From contig CAJUGO010000020.1 of the NCBI GenBank assembly GCA_910585865.1, positions 6,189-32,560 on the forward strand: 26,372 nt of DNA. Direction: 5' to 3'. The notes below the pieces were generated by a model. The model was not told the origin of the DNA, did no database searches, and saw only the letters and a program-made list of their open reading frames with translations. Position numbers and translations under genes: made by a program. The stretch is from an uncultured Ruminococcus sp. (GTDB lineage Bacteria > Bacillota > Clostridia > Oscillospirales > Acutalibacteraceae). This document shows positions 16,867 through 24,309 of the stretch, piece after piece. Position 1 is the first letter of the stretch, and every line of letters starts with the position of its first letter.

Positions 16867-17355
16867 TCAGTAACCGCGTTTTCCTTGCAGTGAATCATCA
16901 CCAATTATCCACTCAAGAACATCATATTCTGTAAAGTCATTTTTATCATTGCGCACTATAACTTTATCTATACCTGAGTTAATAATCATTCTCTTACACA
17001 TGGCGCATGAAGATGTATTTTCAACATATTTCCCTGTTGTCACTTCTTTGCCGACAAGATATAGCGTTGCTCCCAGCATCTGATCTCTTGATGCATGGAT
17101 AATGGCGTTTGCCTCAGCATGAACGCTTCTGCACAACTCATATCTTTCACCCCTGGGAATGTTCTTCTCCATGCGGATGCAAAGTCCCAGGTCGCTGCAA
17201 TTTTTTCTTCCTCTGGGCGCTCCGGTGTATCCTGTTGATACAATCTGATCGTTATTTACTATTATAGCGCCAAAGTTTCTCCTTAAACACGTTCCGCGTT
17301 CAAGAACTGTTTCTGCAATATCAAGGTAGTAATTAGCCTTATCAATTCTCGCCAT
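16867..17355 (-). CDS. dCMP deaminase (ComEB-like, zinc-dependent)
   Basis: 162 residues. The zinc site is His79-Ala-Glu81 in CRSVHAEANAI, with Cys117 and Cys120 in SSCAMCKRM (the usual Pro of PCxxC is Ser, a variant seen in Firmicute dCMP deaminases). A second Cys/His-rich region (GTCLRRNFGA, NCSDLGLC) matches dCMP deaminase rather than cytidine deaminase. It deaminates dCMP to dUMP to supply thymidylate synthesis. GAGGAG lies about 11 bases before the ATG. First gene of the operon with the phosphopantetheinyl transferase and PPK2; nucleotide metabolism links it to PPK2. Confidence 0.94.
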   Translation of the reverse strand: MARIDKANYYLDIAETVLERGTCLRRNFGAIIVNNDQIVSTGYTGAPRGRKNCSDLGLCIRMEKNIPRGERYELCRSVHAEANAIIHASRDQMLGATLYLVGKEVTTGKYVENTSSCAMCKRMIINSGIDKVIVRNDKNDFTEYDVLEWIIGDDSLQGKRGY

Positions 17356-17390
17356 AAAAAAACACGCTCCTCAATCATATTTATAAATAT

Positions 17391-17419
17391 ATAATGATAT
17401 ATTTATATTAAAAAGTCAA
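17391..17419 (-). promoter_or_regulatory. promoter of the dCMP deaminase operon
   Basis: On the - strand: TTGACT (17419-17414), 17-base spacer, CATTAT (17396-17391). Good -35, weak -10. It lies just past the AbrB-type gene's stop, so some transcription may also come from that gene. Confidence 0.5.
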
Positions 17420-17425
17420 GTTGTA

Positions 17426-17662
17426 TTAATGTGTAAGTTTATTAAGGCAGTCAGCACATATGTATTTATTATTAAATTCTTTAAGATTGTCAAGCGAATT
17501 ACAAAAAACGCACTTACTTTCAGCTTTTTTAATTGTAATGCACTCACTGTCAGCTTCAATATGTAAAATGTCGCCTGCCTGTATATTTAAATGATTGCGG
17601 ATATCTTTTGAAATTACTATTCTGCCTGCTTTGTCAATTTCTCTAAAATTAGTAAAGATCAT
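17426..17662 (-). CDS. AbrB/SpoVT-type DNA-binding regulator with C-terminal Cys4 motif
   Basis: 78 residues from the ATG at 17662. Upstream in-frame starts (17725, 17668) are rejected because AAGGGGG (17678-17672) lies 9 bases before this ATG and the AbrB fold begins right after it. Residues 5-48 (FREIDKAGRIVISKDIRNHL...) are a swapped-hairpin AbrB domain. CVFC (51-54) and CADC (69-72) form a four-cysteine, probably zinc-binding tail seen in clostridial AbrB relatives. It likely binds DNA as a dimer or tetramer and governs stationary-phase or sporulation genes; its targets are unknown. It is divergent from spmA, and a palindrome in its own promoter hints at autoregulation. Confidence 0.9.
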   Translation of the reverse strand: MIFTNFREIDKAGRIVISKDIRNHLNIQAGDILHIEADSECITIKKAESKCVFCNSLDNLKEFNNKYICADCLNKLTH

Positions 17663-17696
17663 AATCATATTCCCCCTTAATTCATATTTTAGTATA

Positions 17697-17725
17697 TATA
17701 TACCATTTTTCGGGATAATTGTCAA
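17697..17725 (-). promoter_or_regulatory. promoter of the AbrB-type gene
   Basis: On the - strand: perfect TTGACA (17725-17720), 17-base spacer, TATATA (17702-17697). Strong sigma-A type promoter directly upstream of the 78-residue regulator. Confidence 0.7.
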
Positions 17726-17740
17726 TAATTACCGAAAAAT
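17705..17740. promoter_or_regulatory. inverted repeat over the AbrB-type promoter, candidate operator
   Basis: Arms ATTTTTCGG (17705-17713) and CCGAAAAAT (17732-17740) are perfect inverted repeats, with a partly symmetric AT-rich centre (TAATT...AATTA). The repeat spans the -35 and spacer of the regulator's promoter and lies about 70 bases before spmA. It could be an autoregulatory site or a binding site acting on both divergent units. Confidence 0.5.
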
Positions 17741-17812
17741 AGTTAATGCATTTTTTACAAATTTGTTTTATAAAAACGCTATTTAGGAATAGCCGTTGAA
17801 AAAGGAGATCAA

Positions 17813-18397
17813 ATGCTGAATTATCTGTGGAGCGGACTCATCATTTTGAGCATTTTATGCTCAATTTTACTTGGAAACACGCACAATCTTTCACAAGCTT
17901 TAATTGAAAGCGGCGCATCTTCAATTGAGCTTATTTTGACAATGGCCGGCATAATGTGTCTGTGGTCGGGAATTATGAAAATTGCTGTAGAAAGCGGATT
18001 GACAGCACTCATAGCAAAGCTGTTTGCACCGCTTTTGCGTCCATTGTTTCCAAAACTGAAAAAGAACAGCGATGCTTTTCAAAGTATAACTATGAACATA
18101 AGCGCAAATCTTCTAGGCCTTGGCAATGCAGCTACTCCGTTTGGATTAAAAGCAATGGAACAGCTTCACACTTTAAATGACAGAAGCGATACTGCAAGCA
18201 ATGAAATGATTATATTTGTTGTAATGAACACAGCATCATTGCAGCTGCTGCCTACAACTCTTGCTACTTTACGTCAATCGTACGGAAGTACCGCACCATT
18301 TGAGATTATTGTGCCTGTATGGATTAGCTCTGCATGTGCGCTTGCAGTTGCTTTAATTATAGCTTGTACTTTAAACATGAGCCGCAGAAAACGTTAA
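17813..18397 (+). CDS. spmA: spore maturation protein A
   Basis: 194 residues with four to five hydrophobic segments. The nucleoside-recognition/Gate domain pattern is clear: GIMCLWSGIMKIAVESGL and NISANLLGLGNAATPFGLKAMEQL, typical of SpmA. In Bacillus, SpmA and SpmB act together in spore core dehydration and heat resistance. AAGGAGA lies 5 bases before the ATG. spmB follows after 63 bases. I could not find a convincing sporulation sigma (E/F/G) promoter. The gene argues that the organism can sporulate. Confidence 0.96.
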   Translation: MLNYLWSGLIILSILCSILLGNTHNLSQALIESGASSIELILTMAGIMCLWSGIMKIAVESGLTALIAKLFAPLLRPLFPKLKKNSDAFQSITMNISANLLGLGNAATPFGLKAMEQLHTLNDRSDTASNEMIIFVVMNTASLQLLPTTLATLRQSYGSTAPFEIIVPVWISSACALAVALIIACTLNMSRRKR

Positions 18398-18460
18398 AAA
18401 ATAACTATAATTAAAATCAAAATAAAATAATTGTCTTTCAAAATAATATGAGGTGTTCAC

Positions 18461-18973
18461 ATGGAATTTGTCATGCCGGCATTTGCTTGTATTGTTGTTG
18501 TATTTGGTCTTATAAAGCGAGTGCCTGTATTCGATATATTTTTAAAAGGCGCAAGAGAGGGCATACAGTTATTATACAACATTGCCCCCACAATATTGGG
18601 TTTGGTTTTTGCCGTTGATTTACTACAGTCAAGCGGCGCAGTCGACGCCATATGCCGTTTTGTTGAACCAGCAGCTGCATACTTAGGCTTTCCCAAAGAA
18701 ATTGTTCCAATGGTTTTACTGCGTCCGGTATCCGGAAGCGGCTCAACTGCCCTATTAACTGCGTTATATAAAGATTGCGGTCCGGACAGTTTTGCAGGCA
18801 GAGTAGCCTCTGTGCTCGCCGGCTCAAGCGAAACAACATTTTATGCTATTGCCATGTACTATGGATGTATTAAAATAAAGAAAATCAGACACACGCTTTT
18901 TGCTGCTATAATGGCTGATCTTACTGCAGGAATAATGAGTGTTATAGTAGTCAGAATATTTTTTGGTGCATAA
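18461..18973 (+). CDS. spmB: spore maturation protein B
   Basis: 170 residues, membrane-embedded. It shows the SpmB pattern: VFDIFLKGAREGIQLLYNIAPTILGL near the N terminus and the Gate-domain core LRPVSGSGSTALL and AGSSETTFYAIAMYYG. GAGGTG (18450-18455) lies 5 bases before the ATG. It follows spmA in the canonical order and is almost certainly co-transcribed. The two proteins are thought to form a membrane complex in the sporulating cell. Confidence 0.96.
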   Translation: MEFVMPAFACIVVVFGLIKRVPVFDIFLKGAREGIQLLYNIAPTILGLVFAVDLLQSSGAVDAICRFVEPAAAYLGFPKEIVPMVLLRPVSGSGSTALLTALYKDCGPDSFAGRVASVLAGSSETTFYAIAMYYGCIKIKKIRHTLFAAIMADLTAGIMSVIVVRIFFGA

Positions 18974-19254
18974 TAAACACATATTTAATCTTCTGTCACC
19001 GTCCTTAGATAATTATATAAATTCATTCCAATAAAGTTCTTATTAGTGAAATAAATATGACTCCATACAGCATTCAATTAAGTATAATGCTGTATCTCAA
19101 AAATACGACTATTCGTTTAACTTGCTGCATTAAATAGTTTATAAATCTATTCTAATAAAAACCTAACTCATCGCAAGATTCACTTATACATTCAGGATAT
19201 ATGATATACGCTTTACCTCTAACTTTAAACTTCACACAAATAAAAAAGATTAAA
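18974..19254. other. AT-rich intergenic region with one hairpin
   Basis: No gene with a ribosome binding site is visible. One perfect 10-bp inverted repeat, ATACAGCATT (19065-19074) with AATGCTGTAT (19086-19095), has an 11-base loop and no T-run on either strand. It may be an inefficient terminator for spmAB or a protein-binding site. Confidence 0.45.
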
Positions 19255-19279
19255 AGGGCTGACCTAATTGGTCAGCCCT
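19255..19279 (-). terminator. Rho-independent terminator of the 831-residue surface protein gene
   Basis: A perfect 10-bp stem, AGGGCTGACC (19255-19264) with GGTCAGCCCT (19270-19279), loop TAATT. On the - strand it is followed by TTTTAATCTTTTTT. Confidence 0.9.
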
Positions 19280-19307
19280 AAATATATATTTAAGAAAATA
19301 AAGTGGA

Positions 19308-21803
19308 TTAATACATCTCTCTCTTACGGAGTACAAACATTACGCATGTAGCACCAATAAGAAGTGTAAGTATAATTACAGCAAGGGAAGCATCTCCAGT
19401 CTGTACAACACCGTTGCTTGTGCCTGGTGCCTTAGGTGTATCTGATGTTGATGAACCTGGTGTTGTAACCCCTGTAGCTGATGTAGCATCTGTAGCAGGA
19501 GCAATTGTCGGTTCTTCTGTAGATGGAACGTCTGTCGGTTCTTCTGTTGCAGGAGCATCTGTTGGTGCTTCTGTTGTAGGAGCCTCTGTTGGCTCTTCTG
19601 TTGCAGGAACATCTGTTGGTGCTTCTGTCGTAGGAGCTTCTGTTGGCTCTTCAGTTGCAGGAACATCTGTTGGTGCTTCTGTCGTAGGAACATCTGTTGG
19701 TGCTTCTGTTGTAGGAGCCTCTGTTGGCTCTTCTGTTGTAGGAGCCTCTGTTGGTTTTTCTGTTGTTGGTGCTTCTGTTGGCTTTTCTGTTGTTGGCTCA
19801 ACATAAGTTGATGGTGTAAGAATAGTTTCAGTTGAAATTCTTACAGTTGCTGTCATCTCATTGTCCAACACAACTTCATTGTCAACAAGCAAAACTTCCT
19901 TGTCAGAATTATTAATACCATCATCGCCAATTTCAGATACTCTTAAAACATCAACAACAAGATCAACAGTTGTTGAAATTGGAGCTACAGCAGAAATATC
20001 GTTTACATCAAAGATAATTGTCGCATATGGAGTTTTTGAAGTTGAGATATCATAAAGTCCAAGATTTGATGCAGCAAACTTAACATAACCTACACCATCA
20101 TGAACTATATCCATATTAATTACAGCACCCTGTGAATTAATTGCCGGAGAAACAGAACTTATTGTATTCTTATCTGAAACACTAAGTACCTTAGGATCAT
20201 AAGTTAAGTACCACTGTGTATCAAGTAAATTCTTTGAAGATTGAATATTATAAGTCACAACAACTTCTTTAGTATCCGGATTATACTGAGCAGATGCTTC
20301 CGGGAAATAGTTAGAAGTAGCATTCACTGTAAGATTGAGAACTGCCGGATACGGATCTGTAGGTACAGCTGTTGTTGGTGCTTCTGTTGTTGGTACAGCC
20401 GTTGTTGGCACTTCAGTTGTAGGTGCTTCTGTTGTAGGCACTGCTGTTGTCAGTTCTTCAGTAGTAGGAACATCTGTAGTATCAGGTTCAACATATGTTG
20501 ATGGAGTAACAACAGTTGTGCGGTCAGTTGTTACTGTAGCAGTAGACTCATTATCAAAAATTATGCCGCGATCAAGAAGCATTACTTCCTCTGCACTAGA
20601 GGTCATGCCGGTGTCTTCATCAATAGCAGATACACGAAGTATATCTACAAAAAGATCAACGGTTGTAGTTACCGGAGATTCAGCTACAACATCAAACACA
20701 ATGCTTGCAAATGCCTGTTTGCTTGATGAGAAGTCAGAAAGATAAAGATTAGTAGCCGAATATTTAACAGATCTGCGCTCAGGAGTGTCACCTGTTGCCT
20801 TGAGATTTACCGGACCTGCACTGGCTCCAAATGAAGGACAAATATCATTAGGCTTATTGTTTGCTGCCTTAGGTGAAAGCACTGCGGGATCATAGTACAT
20901 ATACCATTGTGTATCAAGTACATCTTTTGATGCCTGGAAATAATATGTGACTGTCACCTGATTTGTTTCCTTATTGTACTTTGTTACACTTGTCGGAAAA
21001 TAATTTGAAGTAGCATTAAGTGTAAGGAAAGGTCCTTCGGAAATCATATTAGGTTCTTCAGAATGCTCTGATATCTCTTCGTTAGAAGTCTCAGTCGTAA
21101 TTTCAGTTTTTGCAGACTCTGTAGTTTCTTCAGCAGGTGCTTCTGTTACAACCTCTGTAAACTCTGCAGTGTCATCAAGAGATGTTTGCGGCTGATATTC
21201 AGTATTAAATAAAGAACCGGCAGCAATAGCCTCATCTCTTGTCGGCTGAACACCGTATTCACCGTTACCATAATAGTAATACCACTCACCGCCGCAAGTA
21301 GTTTTTCCGCGATCACTTACAAAAACATCATCAGGGTTGATAACATAAATCATATTATCAAAGTTTTCTAATCCGGCTGGATAAAGATCACTTTCACCCT
21401 CATCATATGATTCAACACCAATATCAACGGTCTGCATTGCTTTTGAATATTCAGCTGCATCAGAATCATTACCGCCGTCAAAGGCATTATTCCAAATTAC
21501 CGCATTAGTGTCATTGGGTACATCGCAGTAATAAACGCCGGCAGCATCATCGTTACTTGCAACGTATCCAGGCCATGAATCAGGAGCATCTGAGCCTGAC
21601 CACCAATAGATACCTGCAACGGATGAATATTCATTGATCCAGTCAGAAGGCATATAAAAATAATATCTGTTAGTTTCCGTGCCTTCGGAAGGAATATATT
21701 TTCCGTCGTCTTCAGTATCAGCTGATACACTGACCGCAGCAACAGTTATCATTGAAGCAGTAAGCATAACCGCCAATAAAAGACTTATAACTTTTTTTGA
21801 CAT
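19308..21803 (-). CDS. surface protein: starch-binding-like module, two cohesin-like modules, T/P/E linkers and anchor
   Basis: 831 residues. 1-28 signal peptide (MSKKVISLLLAVML...). About 36-200 is an aromatic-rich module (YYFYMPSDW, GIYWWSG, WPGY, FDNMIYVINP, GEWYYYYGNGEYG) shared with the next gene and resembling CBM26-type starch-binding domains. About 258-425 and 490-660 are two related modules (NATSNYFP...VTYYFQASKDVLDTQWYMYYDPAVL...TTTVDLFVDILRVS) with cohesin-like layout. A Thr/Pro/Glu linker (about 660-770) is followed by the tail VVQTGDAS, a hydrophobic helix and RKREMY. GGAGG precedes the ATG by 9 bases. It has its own promoter and terminator. Likely a cell-wall or membrane scaffold that holds dockerin enzymes near starch, as in R. 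bromii amylosomes. Whether the modules really bind dockerins is inferred. Confidence 0.85.
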   Translation of the reverse strand: MSKKVISLLLAVMLTASMITVAAVSVSADTEDDGKYIPSEGTETNRYYFYMPSDWINEYSSVAGIYWWSGSDAPDSWPGYVASNDDAAGVYYCDVPNDTNAVIWNNAFDGGNDSDAAEYSKAMQTVDIGVESYDEGESDLYPAGLENFDNMIYVINPDDVFVSDRGKTTCGGEWYYYYGNGEYGVQPTRDEAIAAGSLFNTEYQPQTSLDDTAEFTEVVTEAPAEETTESAKTEITTETSNEEISEHSEEPNMISEGPFLTLNATSNYFPTSVTKYNKETNQVTVTYYFQASKDVLDTQWYMYYDPAVLSPKAANNKPNDICPSFGASAGPVNLKATGDTPERRSVKYSATNLYLSDFSSSKQAFASIVFDVVAESPVTTTVDLFVDILRVSAIDEDTGMTSSAEEVMLLDRGIIFDNESTATVTTDRTTVVTPSTYVEPDTTDVPTTEELTTAVPTTEAPTTEVPTTAVPTTEAPTTAVPTDPYPAVLNLTVNATSNYFPEASAQYNPDTKEVVVTYNIQSSKNLLDTQWYLTYDPKVLSVSDKNTISSVSPAINSQGAVINMDIVHDGVGYVKFAASNLGLYDISTSKTPYATIIFDVNDISAVAPISTTVDLVVDVLRVSEIGDDGINNSDKEVLLVDNEVVLDNEMTATVRISTETILTPSTYVEPTTEKPTEAPTTEKPTEAPTTEEPTEAPTTEAPTDVPTTEAPTDVPATEEPTEAPTTEAPTDVPATEEPTEAPTTEAPTDAPATEEPTDVPSTEEPTIAPATDATSATGVTTPGSSTSDTPKAPGTSNGVVQTGDASLAVIILTLLIGATCVMFVLRKREMY
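19507..19800. repeat. Thr/Pro/Glu linker tandem repeat, about 30-bp units
   Basis: Imperfect tandem copies of about 30 bp, coding on the - strand for PTEAPTTE(A/K/E)P and PTDVPATEEP. These are low-complexity extended linkers between the second cohesin-like module and the anchor. Slippage would change linker length in frame. Confidence 0.85.
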
Positions 21804-21857
21804 TTTAAATTTCCTCCAGTATGTATTTTCGACACTTACAGTTGTATCAGTGTATAT

Positions 21858-21886
21858 ATTATATTATAAATCATTGCAAAAATCAA
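21858..21886 (-). promoter_or_regulatory. promoter of the 831-residue surface protein gene
   Basis: On the - strand: TTGATT (21886-21881), 17-base spacer, perfect TATAAT (21863-21858). The same -35/-10 pair occurs upstream of the 332-residue paralogue. Confidence 0.7.
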
Positions 21887-21990
21887 GACTTTTATCCAAA
21901 ATACTCAATTATTGCTCTTGTCATTTTAACTAAACTTTTTGATTATAATTTATATTTTTTATAATTTTTATTTTAAAAATTTAAAACAAA

Positions 21991-22015
21991 AGCACCCTCC
22001 GTTATGAAGGGTGCT
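21991..22015 (-). terminator. terminator of the 332-residue surface protein gene
   Basis: Stem AGCACCCT (21991-21998) with AGGGTGCT (22008-22015), 9-base loop. On the - strand it is followed by TTTGTTTTAAA. Confidence 0.82.
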
Positions 22016-22034
22016 CAATAGTCAAAAATATTAA

Positions 22035-23033
22035 TTATTCATATCTCTTGCGTGTGTAAAGTACTGCGCCTGCTGCAACAGCAAGAATTGTAAGTACGAT
22101 TACAGCCATAGAGAAAGCGCCGGTCTGTACAGCAGTGTTATCACCTTTCACAGCTGTATCACCTGTTGAAGCCGGACCGGAAGCAGATGTTGGATCAGTA
22201 GCAGGAGCAGGAACTGCCGGCTTTGTTGTTGGAGCTACTGTTGTTGGCTTCGGATCTGGTGTATCAGGAGTAGCAGGGTTAGATAAATCATAAACTAAAC
22301 CAGCTTCTTCAGCCATATCCTGATTAGGTAATGAACCGTATTTGCCATCACCATAATAGAAGTACCACTCACCTACAAAAGTCTTCTTACCTTCGAAGTT
22401 TTCTGATGTCAATGAAGGATCAACAACATAAATCATATTGTCAAAATCCATTGAAATACCCCATTCAGGATCTATGAAGAAGTTCTTTTCAAACTCACCA
22501 AAGAATGTTTTGTCATCACCGTCGTAAGCTTCCTCAGCCATTGCAAAAAATTCTCCGTCGAGTAAATTATCATAGAAGTCATTGTCGCCTTCTGAATAAT
22601 ATGATGCTGTAACATCATTTGTCTGTGTTGCAATTTTATACTGCGGTGCAGTTTTATCATTTGTACCATCAAGATAATTGTTAAAAACAATAAGAGGTAC
22701 ATCACTTGGGCAATCCAGATAGTAAAGACTTAAATCAGCATCGCCTATCTGCATCTTGTAACCCGGCCAAGCTGAACCGGTAGATGAACCGTCAATTGCG
22801 CCGCATGGATCTGAGCCGCCCCACCAATAAGCACCGGCAGTAGTAGCATTAAACTGCTCATTATACCAATCTGCAGGCATATAGAAGTAAAGTCTGTTTG
22901 TATCTTCGACGGATTCTGAAGGTACATAGCGACCATCTGCATCAACAGCAGCAGACGCACTTACAACAGCAACTGTTACTAATGAAAACGCGAGAACTAC
23001 TGCCAATATAAGACTAATAAATTTTTTTGACAT
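22035..23033 (-). CDS. surface-anchored starch-binding-like protein
   Basis: 332 residues. 1-29 signal peptide (MSKKFISLILAVVL...). About 36-250 is the same aromatic module as in the 831-residue protein (LYFYMPADW, GAYWWGGSD, WPGYKM, FDNMIYVVDP, GEWYFYYGDGKYG), with about 45 extra residues between its two halves. A Thr/Pro linker (about 254-285) leads to AVQTGAFS (301-308), a hydrophobic helix and YTRKRYE. There is no cohesin-like module, so this looks like a simple surface starch-binding or adherence protein. CTCCTCC upstream (- strand GGAGGAG) gives a strong Shine-Dalgarno. It has a separate promoter and terminator. The starch ligand is inferred from aromatic motifs and context, not shown. 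Confidence 0.85.
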   Translation of the reverse strand: MSKKFISLILAVVLAFSLVTVAVVSASAAVDADGRYVPSESVEDTNRLYFYMPADWYNEQFNATTAGAYWWGGSDPCGAIDGSSTGSAWPGYKMQIGDADLSLYYLDCPSDVPLIVFNNYLDGTNDKTAPQYKIATQTNDVTASYYSEGDNDFYDNLLDGEFFAMAEEAYDGDDKTFFGEFEKNFFIDPEWGISMDFDNMIYVVDPSLTSENFEGKKTFVGEWYFYYGDGKYGSLPNQDMAEEAGLVYDLSNPATPDTPDPKPTTVAPTTKPAVPAPATDPTSASGPASTGDTAVKGDNTAVQTGAFSMAVIVLTILAVAAGAVLYTRKRYE

Positions 23034-23057
23034 TTCAAATCTCCTCCAAAAATAGTT

Positions 23058-23071
23058 CCGATATTAATCGG
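23058..23071. promoter_or_regulatory. palindromic operator candidate in the 332-residue gene's leader
   Basis: CCGAT-ATTA-ATCGG lies a few bases downstream of the predicted start point (about 23074), a position suited to a repressor roadblock. Neither of the other surface genes with intact promoters here carries a copy. Confidence 0.4.
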
Positions 23072-23080
23072 TTTGTAATC

Positions 23081-23109
23081 ATTATATAACAACTATTTAA
23101 AAAAATCAA
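23081..23109 (-). promoter_or_regulatory. promoter of the 332-residue surface protein gene
   Basis: On the - strand: TTGATT (23109-23104), 17-base spacer, TATAAT (23086-23081), identical boxes to the promoter at 21858-21886. Confidence 0.7.
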
Positions 23110-23135
23110 TCATTTTAAAGTAAAGAAAAACAAAA

Positions 23136-23171
23136 AAATACACAAAAATCCGAGAAGATTTTTGTGTATTT
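23136..23171 (-). terminator. Rho-independent terminator of the small cohesin-like gene
   Basis: A perfect 15-bp stem, AAATACACAAAAATC (23136-23150) with GATTTTTGTGTATTT (23157-23171), loop CGAGAA. On the - strand it is followed by TTTTTGTTTTTC. Confidence 0.9.
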
Positions 23172-23190
23172 AGCAGTATTAAGACATTAT

Positions 23191-24003
23191 TTAAACATTT
23201 TTGTCATCTCTCCGCTTTACAATAATAATTGCTGCAGCAGCTAAAGCAATTATTACAACTGCGATTATTATTACAATTGTTACGGTACTGGATCCGCCAT
23301 TCCCCGATGTGCCGTCAACTACTGATTTTGTCACATCAACTACTTCAGTAACTATTTGCTGGGAAACATAATTTTTATCTGCTATAACTGATGGATGGTC
23401 ATCTTTATTTGGTGTGTTCTCTGCACCCATTCCATCAATATAATTTATGAAGTCGCCTTGCATCTTTTTCTCTTTGCTTTTGTCATCATTAACAATCGGA
23501 GTTTTATCAGAAGCAGCCAGTTTATTGTTTACATAAACATCATAGGTAAGCTTATAGGATTTAAGCTGTGTCATGTCCTCGCCATATAAGTCAGTGATAA
23601 ATTGAGAAATCTCAGTTTTGCCGCTTTTTAACACTTTGAACTCAGCAGATACAAGACTGGCTTTCTTGGAAAAGTCTTGCAAATCATTTATGTTGGTCCA
23701 ACTAAATTTAAAATATCCGTCTAGATTAGGATTTTGTACTGCACCGTCAAACTTTTCGTAAGTAATTGAATTTGTGTCAAGTTCCAGATATTCTTTGTCA
23801 TAAAAAACACTCATGCATATTCCAAGAACTTCCTCAGTAGAATCACTCATATTAATTGAAAACTTAATTTTGTCTCCTACCTTTACCTTAGCAACCGAAT
23901 TGATATCAAGCTCATCACTCGCTGCATTTGCGGTTAAGCTGATTGACATAACAGCTGCCAAAGCAAAAATAACAGAGAAAAAATTTTTTAATCTTTTTGA
24001 CAT
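23191..24003 (-). CDS. membrane-anchored protein with a single cohesin-like domain
   Basis: 270 residues from the ATG at 24003. An upstream ATG (24012) directly abuts the Shine-Dalgarno AAAGGA (24018-24013), whereas this ATG is 9 bases away and gives the N terminus MSKRLKNFF, matching the MSKK start of its neighbours. 1-28 is a signal peptide (...LTANAASDE). About 32-170 is a beta-rich domain with cohesin-like features (VKVGDKIKFSINMS..., GICMSVFYDKEYLELD, LVSAEFKVLKSGKTEIS). A low-complexity region follows, then a C-terminal transmembrane helix (about 237-262) and KRRDDKNV. It lacks the VQTG motif of its neighbours, so it is probably held by the helix alone. It could be an anchoring cohesin for a scaffold; the binding partner is unknown. 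Confidence 0.82.
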   Translation of the reverse strand: MSKRLKNFFSVIFALAAVMSISLTANAASDELDINSVAKVKVGDKIKFSINMSDSTEEVLGICMSVFYDKEYLELDTNSITYEKFDGAVQNPNLDGYFKFSWTNINDLQDFSKKASLVSAEFKVLKSGKTEISQFITDLYGEDMTQLKSYKLTYDVYVNNKLAASDKTPIVNDDKSKEKKMQGDFINYIDGMGAENTPNKDDHPSVIADKNYVSQQIVTEVVDVTKSVVDGTSGNGGSSTVTIVIIIAVVIIALAAAAIIIVKRRDDKNV

Positions 24004-24256
24004 TTCATTCATTCCTTTAGTTTGATAATATAATACAAAAATCTCAGCTTAATAATATAAAGCGAATTTAAAATTGATTTTGCACAGTACCAAAATTAAT
24101 TTATAAAATCACACTTTGCAGATGTGTAAAAACTATGAAACACAAAATCATATTAAATATCCAATTATGTCGACTGATAATAATATTATATATTATAACT
24201 GCAAAAATTTCAATGCATAATACAAGAAATTTTTGTGAATTTCAGGTGAAAAAACA
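24004..24256. other. AT-rich intergenic region
   Basis: Must contain the promoter of the small cohesin-like gene, but I see no clean -35/-10 pair. Several TATATT/TATTAT candidates occur without a good -35. No RNA gene or reading frame with a ribosome binding site is visible. Confidence 0.4.
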
Positions 24257-24274
24257 CCCCCCGTTACCGGGGGG
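24257..24274 (-). terminator. terminator of the X25/cohesin-like scaffold gene
   Basis: Stem CCCCCCG with CGGGGGG around TTAC. On the - strand it is followed by TGTTTTTTCACC. It lies about 35 bases after the gene's stop. Confidence 0.85.
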
Positions 24275-24309
24275 CGAAAAAATTTATTTTTTAAGTCTCA
24301 AAAGAGAAA

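Noticed and set aside
19065..19095. Hairpin downstream of spmB as a Rho-independent terminator
   Set aside because: The stem is perfect but has an 11-base loop, sits about 90 bases past the stop, and has no T-run, so I only note it as a hairpin.
19414..19806. Long + strand reading frame rich in Gly-Ala-Ser-Val
   Set aside because: It is the antisense shadow of the Thr/Pro/Glu linker; no ribosome binding site. The same holds for 24422-24949 and 20335-20745.
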